Below are positions 34,971-42,447 of a stretch of DNA of 42,447 nucleotides, one piece after another. Source of the stretch: Pirellulales bacterium (GTDB lineage Bacteria > Planctomycetota > Planctomycetia > Pirellulales > Thermoguttaceae); contig JADLEL010000054.1 of assembly GCA_020846145.1 (NCBI GenBank), forward strand, positions 1 to 42,447. Direction: 5' to 3'. Below the pieces are notes generated by a model that was not told where the DNA came from, did not search any database, and saw only the letters and a list, made by a program, of their open reading frames with translations. Position 1 is the first letter of the stretch. The number at the start of each line of letters is the position of its first letter. The position numbers and the translations under genes are program-made.

Positions 34971-35249
34971 GAATTCCTCGAGAAAACCGGGTTTTTTTGG
35001 GCGATTTTTTCCCGATTCGGTTTTGGGGGACGGGGGACAGGGGACAGGATACAGGGGACAGGGGACAGGATACAGGGGACAGGGGACAGGATACAGGGGA
35101 CAGGGGACAGGGGACGGGGCGCGGAGCACGATGCTGTATCTATGTATATAGAGGAGCGGGCGGCTTTTTTCAAGAAATAAATTTCAAATTGCATCGCAAG
35201 GCGTTGCGGGAAAAGGAGATCGAGCAAAAAATAATTCGACCCGTTTGGC
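34971..35249. repeat. Island-flanking inverted repeat, left arm
   Basis: Two blocks: 34971-35027 (GAATTCCTCGAGAAAACCGG...CCCGATTCGGTTTTGGG) and 35137-35249 (TATCTATGTATATAGAGGAG...ATAATTCGACCCGTTTGGC). Both recur inverted at 37759-37817 and 37475-37592. Between the two blocks the left arm has a heptad array, the right arm has different DNA. The rest of the gap 34804-34970 has no feature. Confidence 0.7.
35034..35117. repeat. Twelve heptads with a 21-bp higher-order period
   Basis: Units GGGACAG, GGGACAG, GATACAG recur as a 21-bp block about three times, ending with extra GGGACAG copies and a degenerate GGGACGG. The same heptads, inverted, occur at 18000-18076. Confidence 0.85.
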
Positions 35250-35786
35250 ATGGTTCAAACAAGGGTGGCAAGCCCCTGGCACGATGCCCGCCACAAAACC
35301 AAATCCCCGTCAAGGGCGGCGTCGGCTCACAAGGCCCGCCGGGCCGCTAGCGTTTAATATCGACCATTCATTTCGCCCGGGCGTTCGCGCCTCGGGAAAC
35401 CGATCGCCTTCCCCTATTTTTCTCCCCCGTGCCCATTTCCCCCGCGCTGCCCCGGACCGGCGAGCGGATTGTACCGTTTTTGAACCGGTGCCGCCGCCCG
35501 TCGTTACAATGTGTGCTTACGAAACGGCATCAACTCGGAGGAGGGCGTTTTTCTTTTTTTGTTCTCCTTTTTGCCTTATTGCTCTATTAAGGCAAGAGTA
35601 AGGTTTTCATTAAAAAAAACACCTTGCCCCCACTAGAGACGTATAGCTTTTGGTAAAATATTGGGTAGATTAGTTTTTATTCGCATTTCGTTCAGTACAT
35701 ATTTTTGATATTAATCGTAATGCTCTTGATAAATCCGCGAATTCACGGGCATTAATAAAAGAAATCGCGGGAAGGAGAACTCTATT
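35250..35786. other. Gap before the zinc-ribbon gene, no gene seen
   Basis: The first half is GC-rich like the genome; from about 35580 the sequence becomes strongly AT-rich, marking the entry to the island. No promoter could be assigned with confidence. Confidence 0.45.
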
Positions 35787-35924
35787 ATGCCAACTACTGG
35801 CGAAAGACCCGGCACTGGAACTTACGTCTGCACGAATTGTGGCACGAGGGTCAGATTAGATGATAGCTCTGACACGTTGCCACCATGCCCCAAGTGCAAT
35901 GGAACAGATTACAGAAAGGTATAG
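35787..35924 (+). CDS. 45-residue zinc-ribbon protein
   Basis: Read from ATG 35787, with AAGGAG eight bases upstream. The protein begins MPTTGERPGTGTYVCTNCG and carries two CxxC knuckles, C15-x2-C18 and C34-x2-C37 (CPKCNGT), 15 residues apart, with LDDSSDTLPP between. This is a rubredoxin-like zinc ribbon close to the zinc-ribbon domain family PF07295 in pattern. Function unknown; it could bind nucleic acid or a partner. It is followed by a strong terminator, so it is its own transcription unit at the edge of the AT-rich island. Confidence 0.8.
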   Translation: MPTTGERPGTGTYVCTNCGTRVRLDDSSDTLPPCPKCNGTDYRKV

Positions 35925-35932
35925 TCTCATTT

Positions 35933-35973
35933 AAGCGGATGACCCGGTTAGCTCGCTAACTAGTCATCCGCTT
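35933..35973 (+). terminator. Terminator of the zinc-ribbon gene
   Basis: AAGCGGATGAC (35933-35943) and GTCATCCGCTT (35963-35973) pair perfectly, with GTTAGC/GCTAAC inside. The T-tract is short (TTTAATG). Confidence 0.75.
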
Positions 35974-36091
35974 TAATGAAGTATATTCTTTCCTATAGAG
36001 GAAAAGAAAATGCATGATATTTTTGGAGAAACATCCGGAATAACATGAAACGCGAGTAAGAACCTTCTATATTAATGAATGGCAGAAGAAA

Positions 36092-36922
36092 ATGTCCAAT
36101 CATAACAATTCAAGTGTTGAAACATTTAACCGTTTTGTTGAAGAGCGATACAGAGATTTGATAAATAAAATGTCTGAATTGATAAATGCTCTTGCTGGGG
36201 ATGACAAACAAAATAAAGTATCCAAAGCCAAGATTGCATTTGAAGCGTCAAACAGTCTGAGCCAAGCTCTTGCTGTACGTGATCGACCGCAGTGGCTACA
36301 GCCAATTTCAAACACATTACAAAACTACATAAACCATAATGGCCATCAGAATGTTGGAAATGAGTTAATCAATACTATTGGGCTTTTTTATGGAGCAGCA
36401 ACTAACCACAAGTGGGCGTTTGATTTTTCTGATGATAAAGGATTCGATTTTGATGGAGTATTCAAAAAGTATGAATCCGAAAGCCAAATCCCTATGTTAT
36501 TCGATAAAATTGTGGAGATTCTTGAAAAGATCGTTAAATGCGAACAGCTTGATAGCCGTAAGATCATAGTTAGTCTAGAAAAAATTATTGCCACTCTGAA
36601 AAAGAACAGAGATGGTTCATATTTTAGTATGATGGCTTCATGGAATTTCGCGATAACGTATCTCAAAAATGTGGCATGGAATGCGCTATTGGAAATTCCT
36701 GGTTTGAATGTACTAGTAAATTCACTGCGTGAGACTTTAGACGAGACAAATAAGGAAATGGAAAAACTGAATAGTAATATGCAGGATGATTTGCACAAAC
36801 AATTGCATGCCGAATTTCCCGTGTTGAAATATAATGCACTACCCATTCCCAAACAAATTGCTCTTACGAATGATTCTGTTGTGGATGTTGATGTTACACC
36901 GGCTGGTGGCCCCGGTTCTTAA
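36092..36922 (+). CDS. Unrecognised AT-rich 276-residue protein
   Basis: No family recognised. The protein is mostly alpha-helical and charged: FNRFVEERYRDLINKMSELI (12-31), a segment with FDFSDDKGFDFDGVFKKYE (about 110-128), paired helices FDKIVEILEKIVKC and KIIVSLEKIIATLKKN, a more hydrophobic stretch (FSMMASWNFAITYLKNVAWN), a coiled-coil-like LRETLDETNKEMEKLNSNMQ and a flexible tail with VVDVDVTPAGGPGS. The coding sequence is far more AT-rich than its neighbours (for example 36121-36180 is mostly A/T), with codon choices unlike the rest, suggesting recent transfer. It shares an island with a zinc-ribbon peptide and is flanked by inverted repeats. No helicase, nuclease or toxin motif is visible. 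Confidence 0.7.
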   Translation: MSNHNNSSVETFNRFVEERYRDLINKMSELINALAGDDKQNKVSKAKIAFEASNSLSQALAVRDRPQWLQPISNTLQNYINHNGHQNVGNELINTIGLFYGAATNHKWAFDFSDDKGFDFDGVFKKYESESQIPMLFDKIVEILEKIVKCEQLDSRKIIVSLEKIIATLKKNRDGSYFSMMASWNFAITYLKNVAWNALLEIPGLNVLVNSLRETLDETNKEMEKLNSNMQDDLHKQLHAEFPVLKYNALPIPKQIALTNDSVVDVDVTPAGGPGS

Positions 36923-37238
36923 ACGAGGTGGCTTTGCCGCAAGAGGCGAGGGCAGAGTTGCGTTGGGCGGGGCGCTTATCGAACACCCTTTTGGGCCAGC
37001 GTCCCGCCGGCCCAAGAACCGGGTTGGGTGCCTCTGCGGGCATGTCTCGCGGTGTTGGGCGAGGCGGCGAACATCGGAATGCAATCGGCGCTGATTTTTG
37101 GACTTGCCTGAAAAATGCCCGTTTCGCGCTTTCGTCTTTTCGCCTTTTCGCGATCCTCGTTTTCACCGCGTTCCCTTGCCGCCGGGCGCCCCTGCCGGAT
37201 TGTCTGGCGGTGCCTTGCCCGCATTTATCACAATATTT
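36923..37238. other. Gap after the AT-rich gene
   Basis: The sequence returns to GC-rich. TTGGGCC (36991-36997) and GGCCCAA (37009-37015) form a small hairpin. Long open frames here are stop-poor GC-rich sequence without family resemblance, so no gene is called. Confidence 0.45.
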
Positions 37239-37408
37239 CACCACGGAGACACGGAGGACTCGGAGAAAATTTAGGTCGAAGGCCGAAGCTCGAATGACGA
37301 AAGAATTCCGAAGGCCAAAGCAAGAATTACTTTTCGGATTTATTCATTCGACCTGCTTTCGTCATTCGAGCTTCAGCCTTCGACATTTCACTCCGTGTCT
37401 CCGTGGTG
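37239..37408. repeat. CACCACGGAG inverted-repeat element, copy 2, with second nested pair
   Basis: The outer arms CACCACGGAGACACGGAGGA and CACTCCGTGTCTCCGTGGTG recall 16977-17103. Inside them a second pair, GAAGGCCGAAGCTCGAATGA against TCATTCGAGCTTCAGCCTTC, differs from anything in copy 1. Confidence 0.75.
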
Positions 37409-37474
37409 AAATATCCGGGCTGGCCCGAACAGACATCAATTACTTGACTTTCACCAGCTCCCGCTACAAAACCC

Positions 37475-37817
37475 CGCCGAACCGCGCGAATTATTTTTCG
37501 CTCCAACTTGCTGTTTCGCAACGGCTTGCGATGCAATTCGAAATGTATTTCTTGAAAAAAGCCGTGCGCTCCTATATATACATACATATACCATTGTGGT
37601 CCGCGCCCGCAGAGGAGAACGGCATAGTTGCAACGATCGGAAGGCCGGACATTCCCGCTTCCCGCGAACCGCGACCAATGGTCGCGGCTTTCCATGTCCT
37701 CCCGCGAAAAAACCGTTGCCGTTCCGTGCGCCCGCTTCCTGCCCCCAAAGACCAAAGACCCAAAACCGAATCGGGAAAAACTCGCCCGAAAAAATCCCGT
37801 TTTCCTCGAGAAATTCG
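37475..37817. repeat. Island-flanking inverted repeat, right arm
   Basis: Blocks 37475-37592 and 37759-37817 are inverted relatives of 35137-35249 and 34971-35027. The region between (37593-37758) has no match in the left arm, which carries heptads there. Translated in the matching direction both copies contain QRLAMQFExYFLKKA, but with no other coding support. The remaining DNA to 38051 shows no gene. Confidence 0.7.
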
Positions 37818-38051
37818 CATCCCGCTCCCGCACGCCTCCGCCCACCCCCCAAAATCCCCGCGGAAAACACCCTAGCGCGTTATGGAAAAACTCAAAAAAG
37901 CCGGAAAAACGAGCTTTTTCCCGCTCCCGCAAGCCGGCATCGTAGCGTAAAGAGAAAAACTCCGTCGGCAAGTGGAATGCAAAGAGAATTATTCCTCGCG
38001 ATCATCGGGCTTTGGCGATCGATTTCCCGCGATGCAAGGCCGAATATATTT

Positions 38052-39158
38052 TTACTCTTCGACGCTCCAATTCGCGCCATCGCGCCGCACCGCGCGGTAG
38101 ATCGAGTCCCGTTCCACCGGTTCGCGGCCGGTTTCGGCGATGAGTGCGCGGAGATCGGCAAGGGAGAGCGATTCGGGCGTTTTCGCGCCGGCGGCGTGGT
38201 GGATTTTCTCCTGCGCCACGGTGCCGTCGAGATCGTCCGCGCCGTAGGCCAGCGCGGTCTGCGCCGTGCCGATCCCCAGCGAGATCCAATAGGCTTTAAT
38301 GTGTGCGAAATTGTCGAGCATCAAGCGGCTCACGGCCGCGGCGCGGAGGTCGTCGAGCGCGGAGGGGCCGGGCAGATATTCGAGCTGCGTGTTTTTCGGA
38401 TGGAAGGCCAGCGGCACGAACGCCTGAAAGCCGCCGGTTACGTCTTGAAGCTGGCGGAGCCGCAGCAGGTGGTCGATGCGGTGCTCGACGCCCTCGAGAT
38501 GGCCGTAGAGCATGGAGGCGTTGGTCTTCAGCCCCAGGCCGTGGGCGGCGCGATGCACCGAGAGCCAGGTTTGGGCGTCGGCCTTGCGGGGGCAGATTTG
38601 CGTGCGGACTTCGGGGTCGAAGATTTCCGCCCCGCCGCCGGGCATGCTCCCCAAGCCGGCCGAAATCATCTCCTCCAAAACCGCCTTCACCGACCGCTTG
38701 GCGATTTTCGAGAACCAATCGATCTCGACGGCCGTCCAGGCCTTCAAATGCAGTCGGGGAAAGGCGGCGTGCAGTTCGCGGATGATTTGCACGTACCACT
38801 CGTAGGGTTTTTCGGGATGCGAGCCGCCGACGATGTGCAGTTCCGTGCAGCCCGACGCGTTCGCTTCCTGGCCGCGGCGGAGAATCTTGTCCATGCTCAG
38901 CACGTACGCCTGGCGGTCGTCGTCGTCCCGGCTGTAGGCGCACAGCGCGCAGCGGTAGGCGCAGATATTGGTGGGATTCAAATGCGCGTTGAGGTTGTAA
39001 TAGGCGCGGTTGCCGTTGATCCGCCGGCGGACGATATCGGCCAACTCGCCCACGGCGTGCAGATCGACGTCGGGGCGATAGAGAAATTCCCCTTCCATCG
39101 CCGAAAGCCGGTCGCCGGATTCGACTTTTTTGCGGATTGTACTCAAGGTGCTGTGCAT
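38052..39158 (-). CDS. mqnE: Aminofutalosine synthase (radical SAM)
   Basis: A 368-residue radical SAM enzyme, start at ATG 39158; an upstream extension would run through heptad repeats. The iron-sulfur triad CAYRCALC (Cys66, Cys70, Cys73) sits in NPTNICAYRC, and GSHPEKPYEWYV, EIDWFSK and SMPGGGAEIFDPEVR follow the MqnE/MqnC pattern. With length and SMPGGGAEIF this best fits MqnE, which joins adenosyl radical and 3-[(1-carboxyvinyl)oxy]benzoate in the futalosine menaquinone route. MqnC is the nearest alternative. The prenyltransferase gene upstream on the same strand supports the pathway. Confidence 0.88.
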   Translation of the reverse strand: MHSTLSTIRKKVESGDRLSAMEGEFLYRPDVDLHAVGELADIVRRRINGNRAYYNLNAHLNPTNICAYRCALCAYSRDDDDRQAYVLSMDKILRRGQEANASGCTELHIVGGSHPEKPYEWYVQIIRELHAAFPRLHLKAWTAVEIDWFSKIAKRSVKAVLEEMISAGLGSMPGGGAEIFDPEVRTQICPRKADAQTWLSVHRAAHGLGLKTNASMLYGHLEGVEHRIDHLLRLRQLQDVTGGFQAFVPLAFHPKNTQLEYLPGPSALDDLRAAAVSRLMLDNFAHIKAYWISLGIGTAQTALAYGADDLDGTVAQEKIHHAAGAKTPESLSLADLRALIAETGREPVERDSIYRAVRRDGANWSVEE

Positions 39159-39170
39159 GGTGCCTGATCG

Positions 39171-39297
39171 GTGGAGAGTGGACAGTGGAGAGTGGAGAGT
39201 TGAGAGCTGGGAATTAAAAGACCGTTGGTATTCGATATTCCTCCATCCTCCATCCTCCATCCTTCATCCTTCATCCTTCATCCTTATCCCTCACTCT
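39171..39297. repeat. Two heptad arrays upstream of mqnE
   Basis: GTGGAGA-type heptads (39171-39207) and CCATCCT/TCATCCT heptads (39242-39287) with unrelated DNA between. They fill the gap between the prenyltransferase stop and the mqnE start, in the leader of mqnE if the two are co-transcribed. Confidence 0.8.
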
Positions 39298-39300
39298 CCG

Positions 39301-40188
39301 CTAAAAAAACAAATCCAAAATCCCTACGGCCAACAATCCCAAGCTTACCGCGGCGTTCACGTGGAAGAACGCGCGATTGACGCGGGTCAAGTCGTTGGGG
39401 CGGACCAGCGAGTGCTCGTAAATGAGCAATATCGACAATGCCGCGACGCCGGTCCAATATATCCCGCCAAATTCATTATAGAAACACGGCAGCAGGGCGA
39501 GTAGGGCGGCCATCGTCAAATGGCACGCCGCCGCGGTCCGCAGCGCCCGCGCGACACCCCAGCGGGCGGGAATGCTGTGCAGCCGCCGGCGAACGTCGAA
39601 CTCGTAATCCTGGCAGGCGTAAATGATATCGAAGCCCGCCACCCAAAACAGCACCGCGCCGGAAAGCAGCAGCGGCGCGGCGACGAACTCGGGGCGGATC
39701 GCCACCCAGGCCGCCAGCGGCGCCAACGCCAACGCCGTGCCCAGCCAAAAATGCGCGAGTTGCGTGAAACGCTTCGCGTAACTATACGAAAAGAGATACA
39801 GCAGCACAGGCACGGAAGCATAAAGCGGAATCCGATTCCGCGGCAAAAACAGAAGCGTGCTTGCGACGAAGCCGATCGCGCAAACCGCCGTGAACGCCGC
39901 CACGCCGCCGAAGCTCAACGCGCCCGCGGGCAAGTGCCGCGATTGGGTGCGGGGATTTTCCGCGTCGATTTTTCGGTCGGCCAGCCGATTGAAGGCCATC
40001 GCCGCGCTGCGGGCGAAAACCATGCAGAGCACGATTCCGAAAAAATCGCGCCACGCGAAATACACCGGCGGCACGCTCCGCGCATTCGCCGCCCAGGCCA
40101 TCGCCGCCGCCAACAGCGCGAACGGCAGCGCGAACAGCGTATGGCTGAAACGGATCATTTCCAGAAACTGGCGGAGTTTGGCGGGCAT
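39301..40188 (-). CDS. mqnP: UbiA-family prenyltransferase (menaquinone route)
   Basis: A 295-residue integral membrane enzyme, start at ATG 40188 (PAKLRQFLEMIRFSHTLFAL). First Asp-rich motif NRLADRKIDAENPRT; second motif DIIYACQDYEFD. About eight or nine hydrophobic helices. UbiA enzymes attach a polyprenyl chain to an aromatic acceptor in the membrane; next to mqnE it is likely MqnP, prenylating 1,4-dihydroxy-6-naphthoate. A 4-hydroxybenzoate transferase is the alternative. Downstream gene spacing is about 140 bp, containing heptad repeats. Confidence 0.88.
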   Translation of the reverse strand: MPAKLRQFLEMIRFSHTLFALPFALLAAAMAWAANARSVPPVYFAWRDFFGIVLCMVFARSAAMAFNRLADRKIDAENPRTQSRHLPAGALSFGGVAAFTAVCAIGFVASTLLFLPRNRIPLYASVPVLLYLFSYSYAKRFTQLAHFWLGTALALAPLAAWVAIRPEFVAAPLLLSGAVLFWVAGFDIIYACQDYEFDVRRRLHSIPARWGVARALRTAAACHLTMAALLALLPCFYNEFGGIYWTGVAALSILLIYEHSLVRPNDLTRVNRAFFHVNAAVSLGLLAVGILDLFF

Positions 40189-40441
40189 CGGCGGGGGGCG
40201 AGGGGTGAGGGGAACAGAAAAAAAGTGGCTTCCGCCCCAAATAGGGGCGGGCATGAAATTGCTACTCTAACATCGGTCTTTTTCACGCCGGAGAGTTTTC
40301 GCCTTGATTCATACCAGAATGCAATGGTTTCATCCAGGAGGGAATTCCCAAAATGCCGGGGTAAGGATATATTGTTAATTCGCTTCTATTGAGGAAGTCG
40401 CGTAAACCATAGGATGCGTGCCTTTTTATGCGGAAAACACA

Positions 40442-40468
40442 GTGCGTGCGTGCGAGCACGCACCCTAC
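40442..40468. repeat. GTAG + GGTGCGTGC hairpin
   Basis: Read on the minus strand: GTAG, then GTGCGTGC pairing with GCACGCAC across a short loop. It lies in the 324-bp gap 40189-40512 between the prenyltransferase and methyltransferase genes, 44 bp before the latter. A degenerate partner (TAGGATGCGTGCC) lies at 40410-40422. Otherwise that gap has no feature. Confidence 0.65.
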
Positions 40469-40512
40469 GCGATAATTTTTTACTTGTCCCGTAATCGGAA
40501 GGTGGACAATAC

Positions 40513-41388
40513 GTGGCTCAATTTTGGAATAAAATCTACAATCAAGACTGCCTGCAGGGCCTGAAAAAACTTCCCGACGGCGCGGTCGATCTGGCCTTCG
40601 CCGATCCGCCGTTCAACATCGGCTACGAATACGACGAGTATCGCGATCAACTGGAGTGCGAGCACTACCTCGATTGGTGCCGAAAATGGACCGCCGAAGT
40701 GGTTCGCGTGCTGAAGCCGTCGGGCACGTTCTGGCTGGCCATCGGCGATGAGTACGCGGCGGAACTCAAGGTGATGCTGACCCAAAAGCAAAAGCTGGCC
40801 TGCCGCAGTTGGATCATCTGGTATTATACGTTCGGCGTGAATTGCGTGGCGAATTTCAGCCGCTCGCACACGCATTTGTTCTATTTCGTGAAAAATCCGA
40901 AAGAGTTCACGTTCAACGACGACTCGCCCGCGCTGCGGGTGCCTTCGGCGCGGCAGTTGGTCTATGGCGACAAGCGGGCGAATCCGAAGGGACGGCTGCC
41001 GGACAATACGTGGGTCCTTCGCCCGCAGGATATTCCCGAATCGTTCCAGCCGCGGGAAGACACGTGGTATTTTTCGCGGGTCTGCGGGACGTTCAAGGAG
41101 CGCGCCGGCTGGCACACCTGTCAAATGCCCGAACGGCTCTTGGGCCGGATCATCGAGGCCTGCAGCTTGGCCGACGAGTTGGTGCTCGATCCGTTTTCGG
41201 GGAGCGGAACGACATTAGCCGTAGCGAAGAAACTCGGCCGGCGATATCTGGGCTACGAACTCTCGAAGCAATATGCCGAGCAAGCCGGGGAGCGGCTCAA
41301 GGGCATCCAAACTGGCGATCCGCTGGAAGGCGCGGCCGATCCCGTCACCAGTGCCCCGGCGACCTCGAACGGCCGCCGCTTGGATTAG
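40513..41388 (+). CDS. Orphan site-specific DNA methyltransferase
   Basis: A 291-residue methyltransferase starting with GTG (GGAAGG upstream). The catalytic motif IV is DPPF (residues 31-34), and the SAM-binding motif I is DPFSGSGTT (about 226-234), so motif IV precedes motif I, as in the beta class. DPPF and FSGSGTT are those of N6-adenine or N4-cytosine enzymes. The target-recognition part lies between (residues 70-220) and includes [16 protein letters not shown]. No restriction endonuclease is adjacent. It may serve a regulatory or protective role. Sequence specificity cannot be read from this. Confidence 0.9.
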   Translation: MAQFWNKIYNQDCLQGLKKLPDGAVDLAFADPPFNIGYEYDEYRDQLECEHYLDWCRKWTAEVVRVLKPSGTFWLAIGDEYAAELKVMLTQKQKLACRSWIIWYYTFGVNCVANFSRSHTHLFYFVKNPKEFTFNDDSPALRVPSARQLVYGDKRANPKGRLPDNTWVLRPQDIPESFQPREDTWYFSRVCGTFKERAGWHTCQMPERLLGRIIEACSLADELVLDPFSGSGTTLAVAKKLGRRYLGYELSKQYAEQAGERLKGIQTGDPLEGAADPVTSAPATSNGRRLD

Positions 41389-41483
41389 GTTCAAGCAAAA
41401 AAAACCTACACGCGAAAGGTTAAAAAAACTTCCGAACAAACGCAATTGCCGGGGCTGTGATTTGGTTTCCGTTCTCGCAGCCC

Positions 41484-41565
41484 ATTGAAAAAGGGACTGG
41501 TTCCGAACTGACAAGCGAAAACTCCGCAAAAAACAATTGAATTGAGGTGTCTGTCCCATTTTCCA
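41484..41565. repeat. CATTGAAAAAGGGAC imperfect palindrome
   Basis: CATTGAAAAAGGGACTGG pairs imperfectly (11 of 13 in the best stretch) with GTCCCATTTTCCAG. It is a diverged relative of the palindrome at 28751. The rest of the 297-bp gap to parD has nothing else clear. Confidence 0.5.
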
Positions 41566-41685
41566 GCGGGTTGCGAACCGTAGTACCGACATCGCTACTA
41601 CACTAACGAGGGATTGACCAATTGCGGCAAGGCGGGTATGCTAGGAGTGGCATAATCGGATTCTCTTAAAACATCGATGGAAGCC

Positions 41686-41949
41686 ATGAGCACGGATCTT
41701 TCTCCGCAACACGAACAATTTTTACAACAAGCGGTCGCCCGCGGTATTTTTCACAACCGTGGCGAAGCGTTGGATGAGGCCGTGGAATTGCTTAGTCGGC
41801 GGCAATCGCTCTTGGATCATATCGACGAAGGCACTCGACAACTTCGCAACGGAGAGGGGATCGAACTTCGTGGCGATGTGGAATTGAATGCCTATCTCGA
41901 TCGAATCCATGCCGATGGTTTGCGCCGTCGTGAGGCGAATGGGAAATAA
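41686..41949 (+). CDS. parD: ParD-type antitoxin
   Basis: An 87-residue protein read from ATG 41686 (GGAAG four bases before); an ATG three codons upstream is possible. STDLSPQHEQFLQQAVARGIFHNRGEALDEAVELL is the ParD/CopG ribbon-helix-helix opening; the rest is a helical tail binding the toxin. It should neutralise ParE and repress the operon. The stop overlaps the start of parE by one base (TAATG). Confidence 0.85.
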   Translation: MSTDLSPQHEQFLQQAVARGIFHNRGEALDEAVELLSRRQSLLDHIDEGTRQLRNGEGIELRGDVELNAYLDRIHADGLRRREANGK

Positions 41950-42256
41950 TGAATCGCTTCATCCTCTCTCCCCGGGCAGAAGCAGATATTCAGGCAATTT
42001 GGGATTACATCGGAATTCGGAATAATTGCCCACAAGCCGCCCGAAACTTCTTGGACCGATTATCGCAGAAATTCGCACTCCTTGCCTCTGAACCTTTGAT
42101 GGGCGAATCGCGGGATGATCTCCGACCCAATTTGCGAGTCTTCTCTGAAGAAAGCTACGGGATTTTTATTATCCTCATTCCAACGGTGTGGAAATCGTAA
42201 GTATTATTCATGGAGCGAGAGACATTGAAGCATTATTCCAAAGCGGCAAAAGATAG
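41949..42256 (+). pseudogene. parE: ParE-type toxin with a frameshift
   Basis: The first 70 residues follow ParE (FILSPRAEADIQAIWDYIG; FLDRLSQKFALLASEPLMGE; LRVFSEESYGIF). The frame then stops at 42200. Adding one T to the T5 run at 42163-42167 restores the usual ending (YYPHSNGVEIVSIIHGARDI then EALFQSGKR, stop 42254-42256), giving 102 residues, a normal ParE length. ParE poisons DNA gyrase. As written the toxin lacks its C-terminal strand and helix and is probably inactive, leaving parD alone. A sequencing error is equally possible. Confidence 0.82.
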
Positions 42257-42346
42257 CTAACTGAGTAGCTATTGTATTGGCTCGTTTTCCACTTACTGCA
42301 CTATGCCATTAGTTTTCAGGATTGAGGATAAATCCTCAAAGTTTTT

Positions 42347-42432
42347 CGTTTAGCCCGGAGCCAACGGCGACGGCGGGTGGAGTTTTCCAGTGCCCCTTAT
42401 GCCCGCCGTCGCCGTTGGCTCCGGACTAAACG
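42347..42432. repeat. CGTTTAGCCCGGAGCC palindrome, copy 3
   Basis: CGTTTAGCCCGGAGCCAACG pairs with CGTTGGCTCCGGACTAAACG, with GCGACGGCGG/CCGCCGTCGC as inner arms, 86 bp in all. It lies 91 bases after the parE stop and ends near the window edge. Confidence 0.8.
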
Positions 42433-42447
42433 ATTGGTTGCGGCTAC

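Noticed and set aside
34688..35251. Minus-strand frame through the heptads encoding repeated PVPCILS units
   Set aside because: The 21-bp higher-order period keeps frame by chance; the frame also runs into the exporter gene antisense, and has no start signal.
36928..37875. A 315-codon plus-strand frame after the AT-rich gene
   Set aside because: It runs through two repeat elements and has no ribosome site. The stretch shared with the left arm (QRLAMQFE) has mostly amino-acid-changing differences, so it looks like repeated DNA rather than a gene.

Overview
The window looks like a chromosomal segment of a planctomycete, probably of the Pirellulales type. The reasons are a PEP-CTERM-sorted autotransporter-repeat protein, a membrane-anchored Ser/Thr kinase with a long proline-rich outer part, a prenyltransferase-like/DUF4159 protein, a XylR-like regulator (sugar-binding domain plus AraC HTH), a trigger factor followed by two clpP genes, futalosine-route menaquinone genes, and GC-rich coding with very repeat-rich gaps. 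This placement is inference from gene content; no rRNA is present.

Layout. 1-9.4 kb: a carbohydrate-looking group of sugar kinase, giant PEP-CTERM repeat protein, fucose/arabinose-isomerase-like enzyme and a divergent XylR-type regulator. 9.5-16.3 kb: a membrane protein, CheX, FliG, a small membrane protein and the Ser/Thr kinase. 16.4-19.3 kb: minus-strand tatA, then an ECF sigma factor, a membrane partner and a secreted Pro/Gly-rich coiled-coil protein. 19.5-23.7 kb: a toroid/DUF4159 protein, a BrnT-type toxin-antitoxin pair and an FHA protein. 24.1-27.3 kb: tRNA-Gly(GCC), tig, clpP1, clpP2. 27.5-30.2 kb: lipoprotein, metallophosphoesterase, small membrane protein. 30.7-32.2 kb: a frameshifted lectin-like PEP-CTERM gene and a toxin/HTH-antitoxin pair. 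32.8-34.8 kb: ABC exporter. 35.0-37.8 kb: an AT-rich island (zinc-ribbon peptide plus an unrecognised 276-aa protein) between two inverted copies of a repeat block. 38.0-40.2 kb: mqnE and a UbiA-family prenyltransferase. 40.5-42.3 kb: an orphan DNA methyltransferase and a parD/parE pair whose parE is frameshifted.

The most unusual feature is the intergenic DNA. Nearly every gap holds palindromic elements of about a dozen families, several built as a GTAG tetranucleotide followed by a hairpin and arranged in inverted pairs (REP/BIME architecture), although the stems are unrelated between families. Seven other loci carry 7-bp tandem repeats, usually with inverted second arms. Some repeats lie on stop codons, and one 84-bp palindrome sits in frame inside a coding gene. 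No transposase is visible in the window, so any mobilising enzyme must be elsewhere.

Caveats: starts were re-chosen where a Shine-Dalgarno sequence or family N-terminus argued for it. Both frameshifted genes have single-base or simple-repeat indels and could be sequencing errors. Identities were judged by eye, without database searches.
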